Shown: piece after piece, positions 53,794 to 62,402 of the stretch | How the letters are laid out: every line of letters begins with the position of its first letter | How positions within the stretch are numbered: position 1 is the stretch's first letter | From: Pseudomonas sp. URMO17WK12:I11 | GTDB lineage: Bacteria; Pseudomonadota; Gammaproteobacteria; Pseudomonadales; Pseudomonadaceae | Direction of reading: 5' to 3' | NCBI RefSeq assembly: GCF_007677725.1 | Contig: NZ_VEDF01000004.1 | Span: forward strand, 62,001 to 126,000 | Length of the DNA: 64,000 nt | The notes under the pieces: generated by a model | The model's database searches: none | What the model saw: only the letters and a program-made list of their open reading frames with translations | What the model was told of the DNA's origin: nothing | Translations under genes and position numbers: made by a program

Positions 53794-54477
53794 TCACCCC
53801 GCCAAGCCGAACGCCTTGCGCTGCGTGCCCGTCTGCTGACGCTTGGCAATGAACAGCTGCTCGAGCTGGGCCTCCCCGATCACGCTGTTGGCCAAGGTCT
53901 GCGCGCGTTGCCAGTCCAGATCGGTGGCCAGCCAGGCCTGTGCCGCCTGGGCGTCCAGTGCGAGCAGTTCCGTCCCACTGCCTGCATCATGGGTTACCAG
54001 TGCCAGGCCATCACAGCCGCTGGGATGCTCGCCGACATGCGCGATGGCTGCGAGGAATAGCGGACCTGCACTGCGCGACGTGACGAATGCCTGGCGCGTA
54101 CGCTTGGCTTGAGGGCCATCGACCGTCGATTCATACCAACCTTCCACAGGAATCAAGGCGCGGCCCTGCCCACGCAGTCGGGCGTACTGACTGGCGCGCA
54201 TGACCTGCTCCAGAGACAAATGAGTCAGCGGTGCACGCGCGCCCATCGACCAATCAGGCACCCAGCCCCAGCGCACCTCGACGGACACGGGCTGGCCGTC
54301 ACGCACCACAATGGCGCGCAAGCGCATCTTCGGTTTCACCAGCCGTTCGCGCTTTGCAACACCCTGCACAGCCTTGCCACCTGGCAGGCCTGCCACCGGG
54401 TCGATACTCCCCGCGCTCCATGGCAGCGGCGCCAGTGCCGCAAAGGCATCACAGGTCTGGACGATCGCTTCACACAT
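53794..54477 (-). CDS. Divergent SRAP (YedK/HMCES-type) protein
   Basis: 227 residues in the SOS-response-associated peptidase family, which forms a DNA-protein crosslink at abasic sites through Cys2. Cys2 is present (MCEA), as are RWGWVPDW and VEGWYES with the family glutamate. However, the aligned Asn of the INARVE motif is His in THLSLEQ, and the segment carrying the catalytic His160 appears to be deleted (GTELLALDA). It may bind abasic DNA but processing would differ. ATG 54477 follows AGGTGAAGTCAA. It is 117 bases from the cupin gene upstream. Confidence 0.7.
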   Translation of the reverse strand: MCEAIVQTCDAFAALAPLPWSAGSIDPVAGLPGGKAVQGVAKRERLVKPKMRLRAIVVRDGQPVSVEVRWGWVPDWSMGARAPLTHLSLEQVMRASQYARLRGQGRALIPVEGWYESTVDGPQAKRTRQAFVTSRSAGPLFLAAIAHVGEHPSGCDGLALVTHDAGSGTELLALDAQAAQAWLATDLDWQRAQTLANSVIGEAQLEQLFIAKRQQTGTQRKAFGLAG

Positions 54478-54594
54478 TTGACTTCACCTGTTTCCTGAAA
54501 GGGCGGCTGATAGGCAAGTCACGGCGCTGGCGCACCGTTCTGCCTGGTCCTGATAGTCCGAGGCACCCTTGCGGTGCAGCGTTCAGCCGCGCAG

Positions 54595-55140
54595 CTACCG
54601 CGAGCGACGAACGGACGAGCACCCGCTCCATTCGGTCATAGGCGCGCCGGTGAGCGGATTCTGCGCTGGTGTGCTGACGCGCGCGATGCGCGTCAGTGCT
54701 TGCGCATGCGCGGCTTTTCCAGATCTTGACGTGGCGTAATCTTCCTGGCCGCGTGGATACGCGCCGACCACCAGGAAATCCTCGCTCGACGTCAGGCAGC
54801 AATGTCCGGTACCGGCCGGTAACAACACCACGTCGCCTGCTTGAAGATCTAATTGCAAGCCGCCCTCGCCGCCCAGCATCACCTGCGCACGCCCTGCGCA
54901 GATGCCCAATGCTTCGTGGGCGTTGGGATGAAAATGGTGGTAGGGGAAGATCCCGTCGCGCCACAACGGGGTCCAGTGGTGCCGTGCGAACAGCGCTTCG
55001 AATGCGGCAGGCGAGGCAGCTGTCATAGGCGTTTGGATTCGGTAAATCAGTACCGGCAGACCGCTATTGGGGGTCGCGCCGTCATCTTCGAACTGCAGCG
55101 TCTGCACGGGTAACAGGTATGCCTCAGCAAAATTCACCAT
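54595..55140 (-). CDS. Cupin-domain protein (YjlB-like)
   Basis: 181 residues. Single cupin barrel with metal-type motif FPYHHFHPNAHEALGICAG (HxHxxxxE spacing) and second motif GDVVLLPAGTGHCCL. Family members are probably metal-dependent binding or oxygenase-like proteins; activity unknown. The weak ribosome site (AGGCAG) still fits ATG 55140. The tail after VARVSTPAQ is extended and basic. Confidence 0.75.
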   Translation of the reverse strand: MVNFAEAYLLPVQTLQFEDDGATPNSGLPVLIYRIQTPMTAASPAAFEALFARHHWTPLWRDGIFPYHHFHPNAHEALGICAGRAQVMLGGEGGLQLDLQAGDVVLLPAGTGHCCLTSSEDFLVVGAYPRGQEDYATSRSGKAAHAQALTRIARVSTPAQNPLTGAPMTEWSGCSSVRRSR

Positions 55141-55286
55141 AAGTGGCTGCCTAATCGTTTCACTTTGAGGTGTGAACGAGATGGCGAGCGATAGGTTCCA
55201 GTGAACCGACGGTCATCACATGCATTGAAACTTTCCCCGAGCCGGTCAAGTCCAGACCCCTATCGAGTACACACCGGGAGAGGACA

Positions 55287-57074
55287 ATGACAGGCACGGT
55301 AGGCGACTTTTTGGTAGAGCGTCTGTATCAATGGGGCGTACGGCGCATCTTCGGCTACCCGGGCGATGGCATCAACGGCGTGTTCGGCGCGCTCAATCGC
55401 GCTGGTGGCAAGATCGAATTCATCCAGGCCCGCCACGAAGAGATGGCCGCGTTCATGGCCAGTGCCCACGCCAAGTTCACCGGCGAGCTGGGCGTGTGCA
55501 TCGCCACCTCCGGGCCAGGCGCGTCGCATTTGCTGACCGGCCTCTACGATGCGCGCATGGACCATCAACCGGTGCTCGCCATCGTCGGCCAGCAAGCGCG
55601 CGCTGCGCTGGGTGGGCACTACCAGCAGGAGCTCGACCTGGTGTCGATGTTCAAGGATGTGGCGGGGGCCTTCGTGCAGCAAGCCTCAACCCCAGAGCAG
55701 GTCCGTCACCTGCTTGACCGGGCAGTGCGCACAGCCGTCGGTGAGCGCCGCGTTACCGCCGTGATCCTGCCCAATGACCTGCAGGAACTGCCCTACAACG
55801 ATCCGCCTCGGTCTCACGGCACGGTCCACTCTGGTGTCGGCTACAGCAAACCCAAAGTGGTGCCGTTCGAGGACGATCTGCAGCGGGCAGCCGAGGTGCT
55901 CAATGCCGGCCGCAAGGTTGCCCTGTTGGTTGGCGCCGGGGCACTGGACGCCAGTGAGGAAGTGGCTGCCGTGGCTGAAAAGCTTGGCGCCGGGGTGGCC
56001 AAGGCGCTGCTGGGCAAGGCCGTACTGCCCGACGACCTGCCCTGGGTCACCGGCTCGATCGGCCTGCTGGGCACCGAGCCGAGTTACCACTTGATGGACG
56101 AGTGCGACACCTTGCTGATGATCGGCTCGGGCTTTCCGTATTCGGAATTTTTGCCCAAGGAAGGCCAGGCACGTGGCGTGCAGATCGACCTGCAACCCGA
56201 CATGCTCAGCCTGCGTTACCCGATGGAAGTCAACCTGGTTGGCGACGCTGCGCAGACCCTGCGCGCCCTGTTGCCGCTGCTCGAGGAAAAAAACGAGCGC
56301 AAATGGCGCAGCAAGGTCGAGCGCTGGCGGGCCGACTGGGACAAGACCCTGGAACAACGGGCCTTGGTCAAGGCCGATCCGATCAACCCGCAGCGGGTGG
56401 TCTATGAACTGTCACCGCGCCTGCCGGACAACGCCATCATCAGCAGCGACTCGGGCTCCTGCGCCAACTGGTTCGCCCGCGACCTGCAGATCCGCGCAGG
56501 CATGCAGTGCTCGCTGTCAGGCGGGCTCGCCAGCATGGGCGCTGCGGTGCCCTACGCCATCGCTGCCAAGTTCGCCCACCCGCAGCAAGCGGTGATTGCC
56601 CTGGTTGGCGACGGCGCCATGCAAATGAGCAACCTGTCGGAACTGATCACTGTGGCCAAATACTGGCAGCAATGGGAGAACCCGCAGTGGATCTGCGCGG
56701 TGTTCAACAACGAGGACCTCAACCAGGTCACCTGGGAGCAGCGGGTAATGGAGGGCGATCCAAAGTTCGAGGCTTCGCAGTCGATCCCGGATGTGCCCTA
56801 TCACCTGTTCGCCATCTCCATTGGTCTGCAAGGCATCTACGTCGAGCGTGAAGAAGACGTCGCCGGCGCCTGGGAAAAAGCCTTGGCCGCTGACCGCCCG
56901 GTACTGATCGAATTCAAGACCGACCCCAACGTCGCGCCACTGCCCCCGCACATCAAGCTCGAACAGGCCAAGAAGTTCGCCAGCACCTTGCTCAAAGGCG
57001 ACCCCGACCAAGCTGGAATCATCGTACAAACCGCCAAACAGGTACTTAGCTCGGTGTTACCGGGCAAGAAGTGA
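55287..57074 (+). CDS. Thiamine-diphosphate enzyme, PoxB-like
   Basis: 595 residues, three-domain TPP enzyme. The cofactor-activating Glu is in ARHEEMAAFM near residue 48; the central domain shows KVALLVGAGAL; the C-terminal TPP/Mg motif is GDGAMQMSNLSELI...NNEDLNQ. Similar to pyruvate oxidase/acetolactate-type proteins that decarboxylate 2-oxo acids; length is near E. coli PoxB (572). It precedes, by 19 bases, the three-subunit aldehyde oxidase, which could oxidise an aldehyde product. Exact substrate is not predictable from sequence. Confidence 0.8.
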   Translation: MTGTVGDFLVERLYQWGVRRIFGYPGDGINGVFGALNRAGGKIEFIQARHEEMAAFMASAHAKFTGELGVCIATSGPGASHLLTGLYDARMDHQPVLAIVGQQARAALGGHYQQELDLVSMFKDVAGAFVQQASTPEQVRHLLDRAVRTAVGERRVTAVILPNDLQELPYNDPPRSHGTVHSGVGYSKPKVVPFEDDLQRAAEVLNAGRKVALLVGAGALDASEEVAAVAEKLGAGVAKALLGKAVLPDDLPWVTGSIGLLGTEPSYHLMDECDTLLMIGSGFPYSEFLPKEGQARGVQIDLQPDMLSLRYPMEVNLVGDAAQTLRALLPLLEEKNERKWRSKVERWRADWDKTLEQRALVKADPINPQRVVYELSPRLPDNAIISSDSGSCANWFARDLQIRAGMQCSLSGGLASMGAAVPYAIAAKFAHPQQAVIALVGDGAMQMSNLSELITVAKYWQQWENPQWICAVFNNEDLNQVTWEQRVMEGDPKFEASQSIPDVPYHLFAISIGLQGIYVEREEDVAGAWEKALAADRPVLIEFKTDPNVAPLPPHIKLEQAKKFASTLLKGDPDQAGIIVQTAKQVLSSVLPGKK

Positions 57075-57093
57075 CCAACCGTGAGGATCACCC

Positions 57094-57600
57094 ATGAACG
57101 CGATCATTCCAGAGGGTGCCAAAGAGCACTCCATCAGCCTGACGATCAACGGCCAGCCGCGCACGCTACAGGTGCTGCCGTGGACCACCCTGCTCGACCT
57201 GCTGCGTGAGCAACTCGACCTGGTCGGCACCAAGAAAGGCTGCGACCACGGCCAGTGCGGTGCCTGTACGGTGCTGCGCGACGGGCGGCGGGTCAATGCC
57301 TGCCTGACTCTGGCGATCATGTGCGATGGTGCCGAGTTGGTGACCATCGAGGGCGTGGCCGATGGCGAGCAGCTGCACCCGATGCAGCGCGCCTTCATCG
57401 CCAACGATGCGTTTCAGTGTGGCTACTGCACGCCAGGGCAGATCTGCTCGGCCATCGGCCTGGCCAATGAAGGGCGAGCCGATAGCCGCGATGCGATTCG
57501 TGAGCAGATGAGCGGCAATCTGTGCCGCTGCGGGGCCTACAGCAACATCGTCGCCGCCGTGGAAGAAGCCCTGCCGCAGATGCGTGAGGTGCGCAAATGA
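57094..57600 (+). CDS. Aldehyde oxidase/xanthine-dehydrogenase family, 2Fe-2S subunit
   Basis: 168 residues. Plant-type cluster motif CDHGQCGACTVL and second cluster motif FQCGYCTPGQIC...GNLCRCGAYSN, the two [2Fe-2S] sites of PaoA-like subunits. No twin-arginine signal as in E. coli PaoA, so the complex is probably cytoplasmic. GAGGATCACCC precedes the ATG. Its stop overlaps the next gene (ATGA). Confidence 0.88.
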   Translation: MNAIIPEGAKEHSISLTINGQPRTLQVLPWTTLLDLLREQLDLVGTKKGCDHGQCGACTVLRDGRRVNACLTLAIMCDGAELVTIEGVADGEQLHPMQRAFIANDAFQCGYCTPGQICSAIGLANEGRADSRDAIREQMSGNLCRCGAYSNIVAAVEEALPQMREVRK

Positions 57601-58598
57601 CACCGTTCAGCTACCACAAGCCTGCATCGGTCAACGAAGCCATCAGCCTCAGCGGCCTGACATCGCGCTTTATCGCCGGCGGCACCAACCTGCTCGACCT
57701 GATGAAGGAAAACGTGCTGCGCCCAGAGCGCCTGATCGACATTTCCGGCCTGGCTCTCAAGGACGTCGAGCAGACTGCCACTGGCGGTCTACGCATCGGG
57801 GCGCTGGTCAGCAACGCGGAGCTGGCCTGGCATCCGCTGGTGGAACAGAGTTATCCACTGTTGTCCCAAGCCATCCTGGCAGGCGCATCGCCGCAACTGC
57901 GAAACATGGCCAGCACGGGCGGCAATCTGTTGCAGCGCACGCGCTGTTATTACTTCTACGACACCGGCACGCCCTGCAACAAGCGTGAGCCTGGCAGTGG
58001 CTGCCCCGCGCGCGATGGCTTGAACCGCAGCCATGCGATCCTCGGTGCGAGCGACGCCTGCGTGGCAACTCATCCTTCTGATATGTGCGTGGCCCTTGCA
58101 GCGCTGGAGGCTGTGGTGCATGTCCAAGGCCGCAACGGCGAGCGCCAGATCCCCTTCGCCGAGTTCCACCGCTTGCCTGGCGATCAACCGCAGCGCGACA
58201 ACCACCTGGCAGACGATGAACTGATCACTGCCATCGAGCTGCCGGCCCCGTCTTTCACCGCCCATGCGCGCTACCTGAAGATTCGTGACCGGGCATCTTA
58301 TGCGTTCGCCCTGATCTCGGTGGCCGCGGCCCTGCACATCGAACAAGGCGTCATCCAGGATGCAAGGCTGGCATTGGGCGGCGTTGCCCACAAGCCTTGG
58401 CGCGACCCCGCCGCTGAACAGATCCTCAAAGGTCAGGCGCCCGCCCCGGCCCTGTTCGCCCAGGCGGCGGATGTGCTGCTGCAAACAGCCGCACCGTTGA
58501 GCCAGAACGCCTTCAAAGTGCCGCTTGCCCATCGCGCCATCATACGCGCCTTGGACGAGGCAGCTTTCGGTGACGCCTTCACAGGAGCCAGAGCATGA
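57597..58598 (+). CDS. Aldehyde oxidase FAD-binding subunit, PaoB-like
   Basis: 333 residues. FAD-domain motif FIAGGTNLLDLMKENV and then a cysteine-rich insertion TRCYYFYDTGTPCNKREPGSGC...ACVATHPSDMC, the feature of PaoB subunits that carry an additional [4Fe-4S] cluster. It links the iron-sulfur and molybdenum subunits. Overlaps both neighbours as ATGA, giving equal expression. Confidence 0.87.
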   Translation: MTPFSYHKPASVNEAISLSGLTSRFIAGGTNLLDLMKENVLRPERLIDISGLALKDVEQTATGGLRIGALVSNAELAWHPLVEQSYPLLSQAILAGASPQLRNMASTGGNLLQRTRCYYFYDTGTPCNKREPGSGCPARDGLNRSHAILGASDACVATHPSDMCVALAALEAVVHVQGRNGERQIPFAEFHRLPGDQPQRDNHLADDELITAIELPAPSFTAHARYLKIRDRASYAFALISVAAALHIEQGVIQDARLALGGVAHKPWRDPAAEQILKGQAPAPALFAQAADVLLQTAAPLSQNAFKVPLAHRAIIRALDEAAFGDAFTGARA

Positions 58599-60796
58599 AC
58601 AGCATGACCCCTAATGTCGGCAAGCCGTTGGACCGCGTTGACGGCGTTGCCAAAGTCACTGGCCAAGCGCGTTATGCGGGCGAGTACCCCGAGGCCGATC
58701 TGCTGCACGGCAGCGTAGTGTCGAGCACCGTGGCCAGCGGCAAGGTACTGCGTATCGATGCCAGCGAAGCGCTGAAGGTGCCAGGCGTGGTGGCAGTGAT
58801 CGATCACCTCAACCGCCCGCACATCTCCAGCTACGACGACGACTACAGCGACGATGACGCGGCCGAGGGTTCGCCGTTTCGCCCCCTGTACAACGACCAG
58901 GTGTTGTACAGCGGCCAGCCGCTGGCCCTGGTGATTGCGCAAAACCTTGAGCTCGCCCGCTATGCAGGCTCCTTGGTGAAGATCGAGTACAGCGCCCAAG
59001 CCCATCAGACCGACATGCTGGCGGTCTTGGCCGACAGCCATGAAGCGCCGGCGGAAACGCCCAAGCCCCGTGGCGACTTTGCCGGGCAGTTCGCCCAGGC
59101 GGCGGTCCAGGTCGATGCCACCTACCTTACGGCCAACGAGCACCACAACCCCATGGAGCCGCACGCCTCCACGGTGCTGTACAAGGCTGACGGGAAGCTG
59201 GAGATCCACGACAAGACCCAGGGCACGCAGAATTGTCAGGACTACCTGCACAACGTGTTCGGCCTGGCCAAGGAAAATGTACGCGTGCTGGCCGCCTATG
59301 TCGGTGGCGCCTTCGGCTCCGGCTTGCGCCCGCAGTATCAGTTGCCCCTGGCAGTCATGGCAGCACTGCAGCTCAAACGGTCAGTGCGGGTTACGCTCAC
59401 CCGCCAGCAGATGTTCACCTTTGGCTACCGACCGCGCACCCAGCAGCGCCTGCGCCTGGGGGTGGATGCCAGCGGCAAGTTGCAAGCCATCGCTCACGAC
59501 GCCATCGGCCAGACCTCGCGTTTCGAGGATTTCACCGAGCACCTGGTGGAGTGGAGCGGCATGCTCTACCAGTGCGATAACGTCGCGCTGAGCTATCGCC
59601 TGACTCCACTGGATGTCTATACCCCGCTGGACATGCGCGCGCCTGGCGCTGGCTCTGGGGTACTGGCACTGGAGTGCGCGATGGACGAGCTGGCCTGCGC
59701 GGCCGGCCTCGACCCTGTGGAGCTGCGTCGGCGCAATTTCGCTGACCACAACGGCAACGAGGGCAAGCCCTATTCGAGCAAGGAATTGCTGGCCTGCTAT
59801 GACCAAGGCGCCGCGCAATTCGGTTGGCACAAGCGTGACGCCACGCCCCGCAGCATGCGTGAGGGCAAGCAACTGGTCGGCTGGGGCATGGCCGGCGGGG
59901 TGTGGGAATCGATGCAGATGAAGGCCAGCGCCAAGGCGCGCCTCGACGCTCAGGGCAAGTTGACGGTCAGCAGCGCCACGACCGATATCGGCACCGGCAC
60001 CTACACAGTGATGACCCAGATCGCTGCTGATGCGGCGGGGGTCAAGCTCGCCGACACCACGTTCCTGCTGGGCGACTCCTCGCTGCCCAAGGCGCCCTTG
60101 CAGGGCGGCTCGTTTACCGTGTCATCGGTAGGCTCGGCAGTCCAGCAGGCCTGCGAGATCCTGCGCGGCAAGCTGCTGGAAAGCGCACGTCAGGCCTATC
60201 CGGCACTGGCGGGTGTGGCGGTGGAGGATATCCGCTTTGCCGACGGCTACCTGCATGCCGACGCTCAACGTATCGCTCTGGCAGACATCGCCGGCAAGTC
60301 CGCCGATGGCTTCGTCGAGGTGCAGATCGACGCCGAACCCAGCGCCAAACGCACGCCGTTCTCCACTGCCACCCACTCGGCGGTATTCGTTGAAGTACAG
60401 GTCGACGAAGCACTCGGCACCATCAAGGTCAGCCGCGTGGTCAGCGCCGTGGCGGCAGGCCGGGTGGTCAATCCGAAGACTGCGCGCAGCCAGATTCTGG
60501 GCGGCGTGGTCTGGGGCATCGGCATGGCGCTGCACGAGCATTCGCAGACCGATCATCACCTGGGGCGGATCCTCAACCACAACCTGGCTGAATACCACGT
60601 GCCGGTGAACGCAGATGTGAACGACATCGAGGTGATCTTCGTCAAGGAGGATGACGACATCGTCAACGCGCTGGGTTCCAAGGGCGTGGGTGAGATCGGG
60701 GTCGTCGGCGTGGCTGCGGCAGTCGCCAATGCCATCTACCACGCCACCGGCAAACGGATCAGGGAATTCCCGATCACCCTTGACAAACTGTTGTGA
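58595..60796 (+). CDS. Aldehyde oxidase molybdenum-cofactor subunit, PaoC-like
   Basis: 733 residues. Cofactor-contacting loops YVGGAFGSGLRPQYQLPLA, MRAPGAGSGVLALECAMDEL and GGSFTVSSVGSAVQQ, with the catalytic glutamate in SKGVGEIGVVG near residue 700. Oxidises aldehydes to carboxylic acids. The molybdenum cofactor in such short enzymes is usually the cytidine-dinucleotide type, which needs a MocA-type enzyme not encoded here. Last gene of the four-gene operon; it converges on xthA with one base between stops. Confidence 0.88.
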   Translation: MNSMTPNVGKPLDRVDGVAKVTGQARYAGEYPEADLLHGSVVSSTVASGKVLRIDASEALKVPGVVAVIDHLNRPHISSYDDDYSDDDAAEGSPFRPLYNDQVLYSGQPLALVIAQNLELARYAGSLVKIEYSAQAHQTDMLAVLADSHEAPAETPKPRGDFAGQFAQAAVQVDATYLTANEHHNPMEPHASTVLYKADGKLEIHDKTQGTQNCQDYLHNVFGLAKENVRVLAAYVGGAFGSGLRPQYQLPLAVMAALQLKRSVRVTLTRQQMFTFGYRPRTQQRLRLGVDASGKLQAIAHDAIGQTSRFEDFTEHLVEWSGMLYQCDNVALSYRLTPLDVYTPLDMRAPGAGSGVLALECAMDELACAAGLDPVELRRRNFADHNGNEGKPYSSKELLACYDQGAAQFGWHKRDATPRSMREGKQLVGWGMAGGVWESMQMKASAKARLDAQGKLTVSSATTDIGTGTYTVMTQIAADAAGVKLADTTFLLGDSSLPKAPLQGGSFTVSSVGSAVQQACEILRGKLLESARQAYPALAGVAVEDIRFADGYLHADAQRIALADIAGKSADGFVEVQIDAEPSAKRTPFSTATHSAVFVEVQVDEALGTIKVSRVVSAVAAGRVVNPKTARSQILGGVVWGIGMALHEHSQTDHHLGRILNHNLAEYHVPVNADVNDIEVIFVKEDDDIVNALGSKGVGEIGVVGVAAAVANAIYHATGKRIREFPITLDKLL

Positions 60797-60797
60797 G

Positions 60798-61589
60798 CTA
60801 GCGCTTGCGCCCACCCACCTCGATCCAGGCCGGCGCATGGTCGCTGGCCTTGGCTTCGTTACGGACCCAGGCATCGACACCGGCGCGCTTGAGGTAGGGC
60901 GCAAGCTCCGGGTTGAGCAGCAGGTGGTCGATGCGCAAGCCGGCGTTGCGCTCCCAGTGCTTGCGGAAATAATCCCAGAAGGTGTACACCTGCTCATCAG
61001 GGTGTAGGTGACGAATCGCATCGACCCAGCCCTGCGCCAGCAACTGCTGGTAGCGCTCGCGCGACTCAGGCTGCAGCAACGCGTCCTTGAGCCAGGAGCG
61101 GGTGTTGTAGATGTCCTGGTCAGTGGGCACGACGTTGAAGTCACCAGTCAGCACCGTGGGATGTCCACTGCCCTGCAGCGTCTTGGCATGTTCAAGCAAG
61201 CAGTCGAACCAGCGCAACTTGTACGCGAACTTTGGCCCCGGTTGCGGGTTGCCGTTGGGCAGGTACAGGCAGCCGACCAGCAAGCCGTGCACTGCCGCTT
61301 CCAGGTAGCGGCTCTGGGTGTCATCCTCCATCCCTGGCAGGCCGCGTCGCACCTCCAGCGGCTCACCGTCGCGCGCCAGGATCGCCACGCCATTCCACGA
61401 GGGTTGGCCTTGCCATAGGCAGCCGTAACCGGCGGCCTCGATCTCGGCGCGCGGAAATTGCGTATCTGGCGCTTTGAGCTCTTGCAGACAGGCAATATCA
61501 GGCTGCTCGCGTTCAAGCCAGGCGAGCAATGCCGGCAGACGGCTACGGATGCCATTGATGTTGAACGTGGCGATTTTCAGCGTTTTCAT
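60798..61589 (-). CDS. xthA: Exodeoxyribonuclease III
   Basis: 263 residues, AP endonuclease and 3'-5' exonuclease of base-excision repair. Catalytic residues in ATFNINGIRSRL, CLQELKAP, YLPNGNPQPG, LTGDFNVVPTDQDIYN and KASDHAPAWIEV match the exonuclease III family. Its ATG overlaps the stop of the upstream small gene (ATGA). Pseudomonas carries several ExoIII paralogues, so this may not be the main one. Confidence 0.88.
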   Translation of the reverse strand: MKTLKIATFNINGIRSRLPALLAWLEREQPDIACLQELKAPDTQFPRAEIEAAGYGCLWQGQPSWNGVAILARDGEPLEVRRGLPGMEDDTQSRYLEAAVHGLLVGCLYLPNGNPQPGPKFAYKLRWFDCLLEHAKTLQGSGHPTVLTGDFNVVPTDQDIYNTRSWLKDALLQPESRERYQQLLAQGWVDAIRHLHPDEQVYTFWDYFRKHWERNAGLRIDHLLLNPELAPYLKRAGVDAWVRNEAKASDHAPAWIEVGGRKR

Positions 61590-61828
61590 GCGTCTGGGTC
61601 GCTCACGTGGGCCTGCACGGCGTCTTCGAGGGCATGCACGTGGGCCTGATCTGCCAGCGCCTTGAGCGCCAACCAGTCGTCCCAGTCGATAATGCCGTCG
61701 TCGCGCAAGGCCTCGGCGGTACGAACCAACTCATGGTGGTACGCGTCCGGCGACGCTCGGCGATAGCTGATGTCGTCGTACTGGGCATACCAGGCCGCCA
61801 GTTCAGGAATGCTACGTTCGATGCTCAT
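61586..61828 (-). CDS. Small conserved protein (paralogue of the one at 17163)
   Basis: 80 residues, acidic and helical. YDDISYRRASPDAYHHELVR and GIIDWDDWLALKALADQA align with the 17163-17450 protein, so two copies exist in the window. AGGAGGATTCGAC precedes ATG 61828, and its stop overlaps the xthA start (ATGA): the small protein and XthA are translated together. A role with XthA in repair is possible but unproven; its paralogue has no such neighbour. Confidence 0.65.
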   Translation of the reverse strand: MSIERSIPELAAWYAQYDDISYRRASPDAYHHELVRTAEALRDDGIIDWDDWLALKALADQAHVHALEDAVQAHVSDPDA

Positions 61829-61883
61829 GTCGAATCCTCCTCGCACGCTGATGCAGGTAAGAGGGCTCGGCCCGAGGCAACGT

Positions 61884-61905
61884 TCAACTGCCTGTGAGCA
61901 GTTGA
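61884..61905. repeat. Inverted repeat
   Basis: TCAACTGC and GCAGTTGA with a six-base loop. It follows another GC-rich short stem CTCGGCCCGAG. It may end the divergent transcript or bind a regulator; no T-run. Confidence 0.35.
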
Positions 61906-62026
61906 CGCCGGGCGGAGCAGCGACTGGATTTGACGCGCTAATTGTTCGACCGGGGTTGGTTCGTGCGCCTCGTCCGAATCACCGCTGCCCGTTGCAGCAG
62001 AGCACGCTGCCGATCAGTCACAAGGA

Positions 62027-62046
62027 AACACAGAATCTTCTGTGTT
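62027..62046. promoter_or_regulatory. Perfect 9-2-9 inverted repeat before the 62066 gene
   Basis: AACACAGAA-TC-TTCTGTGTT lies 20 bases before the ATG of the Gln/Gly-rich protein. Its position in the presumed 5' leader or promoter fits an operator, or an mRNA hairpin close to the ribosome site. No known binder. Confidence 0.4.
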
Positions 62047-62065
62047 CGACTTGAGGTAAGCGATC

Positions 62066-62362
62066 ATGGCTAACAATCAAGACAACAACATGAACCAAGG
62101 TGGCAGCGACCAGGCCAATACCGGTAACACCGGCGGTCAGGGGGGCATGGCTGGCTCGCAGCAGGGGGGTCAGCAGCAGGGCCATCAGCAAGGTCAGAAA
62201 CCTGACGACAAGATGGATGAAGGCTGGGAGCAGTCCAAGGATACCGGCAGCCAAGGTGGGCAGGCCGGCAGCGACAAGCAGATGCCGGCGGATCAAGGCA
62301 ACATGAGCGAGCAAGGTTCGCAGGGCAATACCCAGACCCAGCAAACCGATCAAGATCGTTGA
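62066..62362 (+). CDS. Gln/Gly-rich hydrophilic stress-type protein
   Basis: 98 residues, no hydrophobic core: Gly, Gln, Asn, Asp and Ser dominate (QQGGQQQGHQQGQKPDDK), so disordered. The MANNQDN start equals that of the KGG protein at 50563, suggesting common origin or common N-terminal selection. GAGGTAAGCGATC precedes the ATG. Likely a desiccation/osmotic protectant by composition; function unknown. Confidence 0.6.
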   Translation: MANNQDNNMNQGGSDQANTGNTGGQGGMAGSQQGGQQQGHQQGQKPDDKMDEGWEQSKDTGSQGGQAGSDKQMPADQGNMSEQGSQGNTQTQQTDQDR

Positions 62363-62378
62363 TAGCGCCCAGCTGTCA

Positions 62379-62402
62379 CTAGGGCGGCAGCGTCCGCCCT
62401 AG
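62379..62402. terminator. Hairpin between convergent genes
   Basis: CTAGGGCGG (62379-62387) pairs perfectly with CCGCCCTAG (62394-62402) around a six-base loop. It contains the stop of the next gene on the minus strand. No T-run, so a weak or two-way terminator. Confidence 0.5.

Noticed and set aside
60122..61144. 340-codon ORF across the end of the molybdenum subunit and xthA
   Set aside because: It spans two convergent real genes in antisense and out of frame, without motif.
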